Source: a virus. Taken from it: a stretch of DNA of 23,703 nt. Positions 19,214 through 23,703 of the stretch are shown in pieces. The stretch is taken from positions 1 through 23,703 of IMG/VR virus record IMGVR_UViG_3300034407_003137. One strand, given 5' to 3'. A program made the position numbers and the translations under genes. The notes under the pieces were generated by a model, which saw only the letters and a program-made list of their open reading frames with translations, ran no database searches and was not told the DNA's origin. Each line of letters begins with the position of its first letter. The first letter of the stretch is position 1.

Positions 19214-19215
19214 TT

Positions 19216-19608
19216 ATGGTAAACAAAGTAATATTAATAGGATCACTAGGGCAAGACCCTAAGTTTTCAAACTTAAACAACGGCAAAGAGGTTGGAGAAT
19301 TTTCCATTGCCACTAATGAGTACTGGAAAGATAAAAACACAGGCGAAAAGCAAAGCAAGACTGAATGGCACAACATAAAAGCATTTAACAGCGTTGGATT
19401 TGTTAAGTACCTTAAAAAAGGCTCTAAAGTCTATATTGAGGGAAGCCTTCAAACTAAGAAAAGCGTTGACAAGAAAGGGATAGAACGATATTATACTAGT
19501 ATTCTTTTAAATAAAGTAGAATTACTAGATAAGAGAGAAAGCGACCAGAATATTAACAAAGGAAATCAACAACAAGAAGATGATAACCTTTCGGAAATTC
19601 CATTCTAA
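19216..19608 (+). CDS. ssb: Single-stranded DNA-binding protein
   Basis: A 130-residue SSB of the bacterial OB-fold type. It opens with VNKVILIGSLGQDPKFSNL (2-20), then KEVGEFSIATNEYWKDK, EWHNIKAFNSVGFVKYLKKG (50-69) with conserved aromatic residues, SKVYIEGSLQTKKSVDKKG and the last strand YYTSILLNKVELL. A Gln/Asn-rich linker leads to the acidic tip DNLSEIPF, the docking site for partner proteins. It coats single strands during replication and works with the ERF annealing protein. Its start follows the coiled-coil gene by TAA-TT-ATG. Confidence 0.94.
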   Translation: MVNKVILIGSLGQDPKFSNLNNGKEVGEFSIATNEYWKDKNTGEKQSKTEWHNIKAFNSVGFVKYLKKGSKVYIEGSLQTKKSVDKKGIERYYTSILLNKVELLDKRESDQNINKGNQQQEDDNLSEIPF

Positions 19609-19609
19609 A

Positions 19610-19825
19610 ATGACCAGACTAGAACAATACATAAAAACCTACACAAGAAAACACAACTTCACCATAAGCGAAAAGCAGAAGGGGTTAATTGAAAAAGCTA
19701 AAGCCAGATTTCTAAAAAGAAAAAAGGGTATAGATACATTTAAAATGCTATTTATCCAGAATATAAACAGCTTCAAGCTAGATTTATCAGATGTATTTGA
19801 GTATAAGGCGGAAGGTAGAAAATAA
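19610..19825 (+). CDS. Small basic hypothetical protein after SSB
   Basis: I start at the ATG at 19610, 1 bp after the SSB stop; a longer frame from 19580 would overlap the conserved SSB tip. The 71-residue product is very basic and helical (TRLEQYIKTYTRKHNFTISE; KQKGLIEKAKARFLKRKKGI), ending with SDVFEYKAEGRK. Basic charge and its place after SSB suggest nucleic-acid contact. No family is recognised. It is the last gene before the packaging promoter. Confidence 0.65.
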   Translation: MTRLEQYIKTYTRKHNFTISEKQKGLIEKAKARFLKRKKGIDTFKMLFIQNINSFKLDLSDVFEYKAEGRK

Positions 19826-19880
19826 TAAAAACTATAGAAAGTAATATTGAGAAGGTAAAAACTGAACTAGGTATAAAATC

Positions 19881-19908
19881 TTGACAATAAAGACTAAAGA
19901 TATACAAT
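19881..19908 (+). promoter_or_regulatory. Promoter of the packaging genes
   Basis: TTGACA (19881-19886), 16-bp spacer, TACAAT (19903-19908), about 30 bp before the small terminase ATG at 19938. Both hexamers are near consensus; the early operator core is absent, as expected for a separate late-type control. Confidence 0.62.
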
Positions 19909-19937
19909 AGAACTATTTCAATTAATATCTTAAATAA

Positions 19938-20315
19938 ATGACCGAAGAAGTAAAAGATTTAGGGGGTAGACCATTACTATTTGAATCAGCAGAAGAGCTA
20001 CAAAAAAAGATAAATGAATATTACGAATGGTCAGAAAAGAAAGAAAAGCCAATGACTCTAGAAAGGTTGGCAGTATTTTTAGATTGTAGTGTTTGGACTT
20101 TAAGAAATTACCAGAAAAAAGAGAAGTTTTTCCCTGCTATTGAAAAAGCTAGATCAGTAGTGCTAGCGGACAAGGTAGAAAGACTGAATGAGGGCAAGGC
20201 TACAGCAGGGATCATATTTGACCTTTGTAACAACAATAAAGACTTATACACCAACAAGGAGAGAGATGGTAACGATAAAATCATCAATGTTTACACTAAT
20301 TCACCAGTTAAATAA
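19938..20315 (+). CDS. terS: Terminase small subunit (DNA-packaging gp3-like)
   Basis: A 125-residue protein with the pattern of P22-gp3-like small terminases. It begins GGRPLLFESAEELQKKINEY, then PMTLERLAVFLDCSVWTLRN (38-57, a helix-turn-helix for DNA recognition), FFPAIEKARSVVLADKVERL and the A-G-I-I-F-D-L-C-N-N segment. It recognises the packaging start site, commonly lying in or near its own gene, and hands DNA to the large subunit encoded 1.9 kb downstream. Unusually, five or six small genes and two early-family promoters lie between the two terminase genes. Its stop overlaps the next start (TAATG). Confidence 0.88.
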   Translation: MTEEVKDLGGRPLLFESAEELQKKINEYYEWSEKKEKPMTLERLAVFLDCSVWTLRNYQKKEKFFPAIEKARSVVLADKVERLNEGKATAGIIFDLCNNNKDLYTNKERDGNDKIINVYTNSPVK

Positions 20316-20527
20316 TGGAACTACTAACAAGCAAAGCAATAACTAAAAGAGTATCACCAACAACGTTAGAAGCATTATTGAAGCTAGAAGACAAGAAGTT
20401 AATCATAAAAGGCTTAATCAATGAGCTATTACCCATCTTCCCATCACTAGATCTTGAAGAATACAAAAAGATCAACAAAGAAATCATTAAATTGATTGAT
20501 TTCAAGCCAAAAACTCCAAAAAAATAA
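20315..20527 (+). CDS. Small hypothetical protein following terS
   Basis: A 70-residue protein translated from a TAATG overlap with the small terminase. It is helical and mildly basic (ELLTSKAITKRVSPTTLEAL; DLEEYKKINKEIIKLIDFKP) with a lysine/proline-rich end (KPKTPKK). The tight link suggests it acts together with the small terminase or is produced in fixed ratio to it. No family is recognised. A short G+C-rich non-coding patch follows its stop. Confidence 0.66.
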   Translation: MELLTSKAITKRVSPTTLEALLKLEDKKLIIKGLINELLPIFPSLDLEEYKKINKEIIKLIDFKPKTPKK

Positions 20528-20599
20528 ACCCCCACAGATCAAGGATTAGGCAACATTGCACACGCGGTGGAGACCAAAAATAATTCATTAATTATTTAC

Positions 20600-20628
20600 T
20601 TGACAATTAGAAAGTGAGTTGCTAATAT
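20600..20628 (+). promoter_or_regulatory. Early-family promoter with conserved spacer, between terS and terL
   Basis: TTGACA (20600-20605), the 17-bp spacer ATTAGAAAGTGAGTTGC identical to the three leftward early promoters, TAATAT (20623-20628). Leader GTAATCAA is at 20635-20642, ATG at 20660. Its presence here puts early-type control inside the packaging region. Confidence 0.82.
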
Positions 20629-20659
20629 TAAGAGGTAATCAAATTTAATCAATAATATT

Positions 20660-21157
20660 ATGACTAATAAACTAACAATATTAAAAAACTCTTTAGAAAA
20701 AAAGAATAAAATATTAGATCAAAGGTTTGATACTCATTTTGACGATGTAAGAAGGGGTAACGGTCAACCTATGAACGACAAAAGAAATGGAGCTAGTACG
20801 CTCAGAAGATGGGATAAACAAGAGGACGCAATCCGTAACCAAAAAAAGGAAATTGAAAAAACGGAAAGAGCTATAGAAAAAGAAGAGTGTAAGATTAATT
20901 ATTGTGAATCTATCAATAAAAAAATACCTCATCAAATTTTAAAGCTTGTAGAAAGTGGGATATTAACGCAATGGAGAAAATACCCAAATAGATTTTTTGC
21001 TGTAGGAGTTGATAAGGCTCGTATTATATGGGATATTAATAAGAAAGAATTAAGCTGTAAATATGTGTCCGCTATTCCTGACAAAGAACAGTATTCAAAA
21101 TTTAGAGATATATTTAATGGATTAAGAAAAGAAATTCATAATATTTATATTAACTAA
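20660..21157 (+). CDS. Hypothetical protein with N-terminal coiled coil (165 aa)
   Basis: The N-terminal ~90 residues form a charged helix with heptad-like spacing (LTILKNSLEKKNKILDQRFD; DKQEDAIRNQKKEIEKTERA), interrupted by a Gly/Asn-rich segment (RRGNGQPMNDKRNGAS). The C-terminal ~75 residues look like a compact alpha/beta domain (GILTQWRKYPNRFFAVGVDK, ARIIWDINKKELSCKYVSAI). Its own early-type promoter and leader indicate early expression. No family is recognised. The region between terS and terL often holds cargo genes in phages, and this fits that pattern. Confidence 0.7.
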   Translation: MTNKLTILKNSLEKKNKILDQRFDTHFDDVRRGNGQPMNDKRNGASTLRRWDKQEDAIRNQKKEIEKTERAIEKEECKINYCESINKKIPHQILKLVESGILTQWRKYPNRFFAVGVDKARIIWDINKKELSCKYVSAIPDKEQYSKFRDIFNGLRKEIHNIYIN

Positions 21158-21171
21158 CTCAAATAATTTAC

Positions 21172-21200
21172 TTGACAATTAGAAACTCACTTGGTAAACT
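21172..21200 (+). promoter_or_regulatory. Early-family promoter with the operator core inverted
   Basis: TTGACA (21172-21177), 17-bp spacer, TAAACT (21195-21200). The spacer begins ATTAGA like its relatives, but its core reads AACTCACTT where the others read AAGTGAGTT; the two are exact reverse complements. Leader GTAATCAA is at 21207-21214, ATG at 21232. Confidence 0.78.
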
Positions 21201-21231
21201 AAAGGAGTAATCAATTCAAATCAAACTAATT

Positions 21232-21465
21232 ATGACTAACTTAAATAATAAATTAACCCCAGAAGGAAAGCAAATGCAATATAGAATTGCTTTAGAGATG
21301 GTAAATAATAATTTAGAGCCTACACCAAAAAATATAGAATCAACTTTTCAAAATATTTTAAAAAGAAAATCAAATACAATAGAGGAGGAAAGAAACATTG
21401 TAAGAAATTTATTAAAACCTGAAATAATGGCAAAAGTAGATAAAAGAGTTAGAAATCAACATTAA
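21232..21465 (+). CDS. Small hypothetical protein, paralogue of the first leftward protein
   Basis: A 77-residue helical protein (MTNLNNKLTPEGKQMQYRIA, then LEMVNNNLEPTPKNIEST and QNILKRKSNTIEEERNI). The middle 45 residues align by eye with those of the 75-residue protein at 12666-12893, including the P-T-x-x-N-I and I-L-K-R blocks. Both genes are first in line after promoters of the same family and share the start context ACTAATTATG. The protein has no recognised domain. A shared regulatory or anti-host task is possible. Confidence 0.68.
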   Translation: MTNLNNKLTPEGKQMQYRIALEMVNNNLEPTPKNIESTFQNILKRKSNTIEEERNIVRNLLKPEIMAKVDKRVRNQH

Positions 21466-21505
21466 CTACAAAGACGGAGAATACACGATAACACACAAAT
21501 AAACC

Positions 21506-21574
21506 ATGAAAACAATACAAGAACAACAAAGCGAGGAAGTGCAGATTGCTATTAATGAAATGATATTAGGTTAA
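21506..21574 (+). CDS. Possible tiny peptide gene (22 aa)
   Basis: A 22-codon frame (MKTIQEQQSEEVQIAINEMI start) in the gap between two genes, ending 4 bp before the next ATG. The product is an acidic helix. It has the compact placement of other small genes here but is too short to be sure it is real. Confidence 0.35.
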   Translation: MKTIQEQQSEEVQIAINEMILG

Positions 21575-21578
21575 GTAT

Positions 21579-22052
21579 ATGAAAATAGTAGATATAAAAA
21601 ATAAGTCGTCAGAACGAAGAAGAATAGAGCAAGCATTTATATTTATTCAACTATACTTTGTTGTAAAATATGAAGCAATAAGCGGCTTTGAAGATAGGAA
21701 AAGTATAATAGAAAAGTATATTCAAGGCATATTAAAACCTAGTAGCCCAAAAGAGCTAAATAAGATCAATAATAGAATAGCCAAGCTAAATATTGATTGT
21801 GGAATAATGGATATGTTAAAAAACAACATACATGGACATAAATTTATATTACTAATGTATTTCTTAACCCTCGAAATTGTAGAAAACAGCAAAACTATAT
21901 TACCAGAAGAATTACAGTCATTATTTAATGACTTCCTAGAGGTAGAGAATGAGAATAACACGGAAGAGGCGAGGGAGAAATTAAGACTATCAGCAAGAAA
22001 GCAAGCTGGTAAATTGTTTATTAAATTACAAAGCTTAAGATATTATAAATAA
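21579..22052 (+). CDS. Hypothetical protein (157 aa)
   Basis: A soluble, predicted all-helical protein with a basic N-terminus (MKIVDIKNKSSERRRIEQAF), a hydrophobic helix (IFIQLYFVVKYEAISGF) and a second one (HKFILLMYFLTLEIVENS) separated by charged loops. The end is basic (LSARKQAGKLFIKLQSLRYY). The hydrophobic helices look amphipathic and not long enough for certain membrane insertion. No family is recognised. It lies two genes before the large terminase. Confidence 0.66.
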   Translation: MKIVDIKNKSSERRRIEQAFIFIQLYFVVKYEAISGFEDRKSIIEKYIQGILKPSSPKELNKINNRIAKLNIDCGIMDMLKNNIHGHKFILLMYFLTLEIVENSKTILPEELQSLFNDFLEVENENNTEEAREKLRLSARKQAGKLFIKLQSLRYYK

Positions 22053-22076
22053 ATTATAAATAGTAAAATAATATAA

Positions 22077-22232
22077 ATGGAATTTAACTTACACCCTAGG
22101 CAGGCAACACAAATGATAGAGGCTAAGACTGACGGCATTAACAACAAATATTCAGATCCAGAAAAACAATCAAAACTTGACGAATTAAATTTATTAACTA
22201 CAATAGAAGAAATACAAACTTTCGACTATTAA
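22077..22232 (+). CDS. Small hypothetical protein directly before terL (51 aa)
   Basis: A 51-codon gene whose TAA stop abuts the ATG of the large terminase (TAAATG), implying coupled translation. The product is polar and helical (MEFNLHPRQATQMIEAKTDG; SKLDELNLLTTIEEIQTFDY). Its length and placement fit a small terminase-linked accessory. No family is recognised, and the gene is supported mainly by the perfect fit to the terminase start. Confidence 0.6.
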   Translation: MEFNLHPRQATQMIEAKTDGINNKYSDPEKQSKLDELNLLTTIEEIQTFDY

Positions 22233-23537
22233 ATGGACATAACACTTCCCTATAATTATCAATTAAGGGATTATCAACAGCCTTTATGGGATGCGGTAAC
22301 TGTAGAAGGTTATAAAAGGGCAATCTATGTATGGCATAGAAGAGCGGGAAAAGATCTTTTTGGTCTTAATCTTATAATCCTTTATGCTTTAACTGGAACA
22401 CCTGGCACTTACTGGCATATTTTCCCTACATACAATCAAGGTAAGAAAGCAATATGGAGTGAATCAGATGTCAATGGTCGTAAATATCTTGACTATATAC
22501 CAAAAGAACTAATCAAACGCCAGAACAACCAAGAAATGAAGATCGAATTTTACAACGGTTCAGTCTATCAAATAGTAGGCTCTGATAATGTAGATGCTTT
22601 AAGGGGTGCTGGTATTAAGGGAGCTGTATTTTCAGAGTATGCAGAACAACGCCCTAGTGCTTGGGAGGTAATTCAACCAATGCTTATGGCAACTGGTGGT
22701 TGGGCTTTGTTTAATTTCACACCAAAAGGGCATAATCATTCTTATGAGCTGTTTGAAATGGCTAAACAGAATAAGAAATGGTTTTCTCAAATATTGACCG
22801 TTGACGACACAATGGGGCAGCACGAGTTTACAAAAGAGCAAATAGAGCAGATCAAACAAGAATTTATACAAAGAGGAAAGACATTAGACTTATTCAATCA
22901 AGAATATTACTGTAGTTTTAATAGTGCTATAGAGGGAGCTTATTATTCATCACAAATGAGTAAAGCCAAGGAAGACAAAAGGATTACCAATTTACCTTAC
23001 GAACCAAATCTATTAGTGGATACTTGGTGGGATTTAGGGGTTAATGATACAACGGCTATATGGTTCACACAGCAATACGGAAACGAAATAAGAATAATAG
23101 ATTATTTAGAAGATAGTGGAAGAGGTTTAGACAGTTACATTAAAGAGCTAAAAGAAAAGCCTTATATTTACGGAAATCACAATGCCCCACACGATATAAG
23201 AGTTAGAGAGTTTACAAGTGGTCGCTCTAGGTATGATATAGCATGGGATTTAGGTATAGCATTTGATGTAGTGCCGAATATTCCTGTTGCAGACGGAATT
23301 AACGCTGTAAGGGCGATATTTCATAAATGTATATTTGACGAAACTAAATGCAAAAAAGGATTATTAGCATTACAAAATTACAAGAAGCAATTTGACGAAA
23401 TAAGAAACTGCTTCAAAGACAAACCTCTTCATGATTGGTCAAGTAATGGGGCTGATGCTTTTAGATATTTAGCAGTAGGAATAGACGAAAAGAACTTCTT
23501 ACAAAATAAGAATCAATCAGACTACGCTATAACTTGA
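22233..23537 (+). CDS. terL: Terminase large subunit
   Basis: A 434-residue packaging motor of the Terminase_6 type. The ATPase part (about 1-200) has LRDYQQPLWDAV (11-22), a Walker A variant WHRRAGKD (34-41), FPTYNQGKKAIW, ALRGAGIKGAVFSEYAE (122-138) with the Walker B acidic pair, and NFTPKG (161-166, coupling motif). The nuclease part (about 255-420) has DTWWDLGVNDTTAIW with its catalytic Asp residues, a middle segment DIRVREFTSGRSRYDIAWDL, and DWSSNGADAFRYLAVG near the end with the last metal-binding Asp. It pumps DNA into the prohead and cuts it. Its TGA stop lies inside the -35 box of the next promoter. Confidence 0.95.
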   Translation: MDITLPYNYQLRDYQQPLWDAVTVEGYKRAIYVWHRRAGKDLFGLNLIILYALTGTPGTYWHIFPTYNQGKKAIWSESDVNGRKYLDYIPKELIKRQNNQEMKIEFYNGSVYQIVGSDNVDALRGAGIKGAVFSEYAEQRPSAWEVIQPMLMATGGWALFNFTPKGHNHSYELFEMAKQNKKWFSQILTVDDTMGQHEFTKEQIEQIKQEFIQRGKTLDLFNQEYYCSFNSAIEGAYYSSQMSKAKEDKRITNLPYEPNLLVDTWWDLGVNDTTAIWFTQQYGNEIRIIDYLEDSGRGLDSYIKELKEKPYIYGNHNAPHDIRVREFTSGRSRYDIAWDLGIAFDVVPNIPVADGINAVRAIFHKCIFDETKCKKGLLALQNYKKQFDEIRNCFKDKPLHDWSSNGADAFRYLAVGIDEKNFLQNKNQSDYAIT

Positions 23538-23561
23538 CAATAAAACAAGTTTTTCTATAAT
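23534..23561 (+). promoter_or_regulatory. Strong promoter for the structural genes
   Basis: TTGACA (23534-23539), 16-bp spacer, TATAAT (23556-23561): both hexamers are perfect consensus, the best in the window. The -35 box contains the TGA stop of terL (23535-23537). The next ATG is at 23590 with TTAATTATG context. Confidence 0.78.
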
Positions 23562-23589
23562 GGTAGTTATTTAACTTAATATTTTAATT

Positions 23590-23703
23590 ATGGGCGGTAG
23601 TAATGTAATTAGGCAGGTAGCCAATTTAACCTTACCAGGTATGATAGCAGAAGGAGTAAAAAGAAAGAAAAAGCAAGCAAGAGAAAGAGCAAACGCAACA
23701 GCA
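23590..23703 (+). CDS. Start of the next gene, probably structural (cut by the right edge)
   Basis: Only the first 38 codons are visible: MGGSNVIRQVANLTLPGMIA, then a very basic stretch (EGVKRKKKQARERANATA). The gene has the strongest promoter of the window and the TAATTATG-type start. Following terL, the usual order would give a portal, scaffold or other head protein; the visible N-terminus is too short to tell which. Confidence 0.62.
   Translation, partial: MGGSNVIRQVANLTLPGMIAEGVKRKKKQARERANATA

Noticed and set aside
19466-19494. TTGACA-17-TATTAT inside the ssb gene
   Set aside because: Good hexamers, but deep inside a conserved coding region, 115 bp before the next start and without the GTAATCAA leader; likely chance in A+T-rich DNA.

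Overview
The window is part of an A+T-rich tailed-phage or prophage genome (Caudoviricetes; roughly 30% G+C by eye). It runs from the end of the tail genes, through lysis, early and replication genes, to the DNA-packaging genes. A two-component spanin pair with an outer-membrane lipoprotein, several exported proteins and sigma70-type promoters (TTGACA, 16-18 bp, TAaaAT) point to a Gram-negative host. The host cannot be named from sequence alone. No integrase, rRNA or canonical tRNA was seen.

Layout: (1) 1-5514, rightward: C-terminus of a tail fibre, a small tail-associated protein, a papain-like hydrolase, several small membrane proteins, a holin candidate, an overlapping i-spanin/o-spanin pair, an exported beta-barrel-like protein, an exported staphylococcal-type nuclease and an M15 peptidase endolysin. 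(2) 5504-12893, leftward early region: two fragments of a DNA adenine methyltransferase separated by an HNH endonuclease gene with its own promoter, a Ref-like HNH nuclease, a DUF1064 nuclease-like protein, an XRE regulator, an ERF single-strand annealing protein, two pentapeptide-repeat paralogues and many small unknown genes. (3) 12894-13360: non-coding control region with back-to-back divergent promoters, a candidate ~234-nt RNA ending in a strong terminator, and the rightward replication promoter with a leader hairpin. (4) 13361-19825, rightward: replication initiator, DnaB-type helicase, GNAT acetyltransferase, two nearly identical Ala-rich repeat proteins (Imm-5-like in appearance), a coiled-coil protein and SSB. 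(5) 19938-23703, rightward: small terminase, accessory small genes, large terminase, and the start of the next gene, probably structural.

The early genes look co-regulated. Four promoters share an identical 17-bp spacer, and a fifth carries its 9-bp core inverted. Five of these promoters and two divergent relatives are followed by the leader motif GTAATCAA about 20 nt before the start codon. Ten gene junctions on both strands are joined by TAA-NN-ATG, nearly always TAATTATG. The most unusual elements are the HNH-interrupted methyltransferase remnant, the promoter/operator family with an inverted core, the structured RNA candidate in the divergent control region, and two independent repeat-gene / small-gene / repeat-gene cassettes whose repeat tracts have been reshuffled between near-identical flanks.
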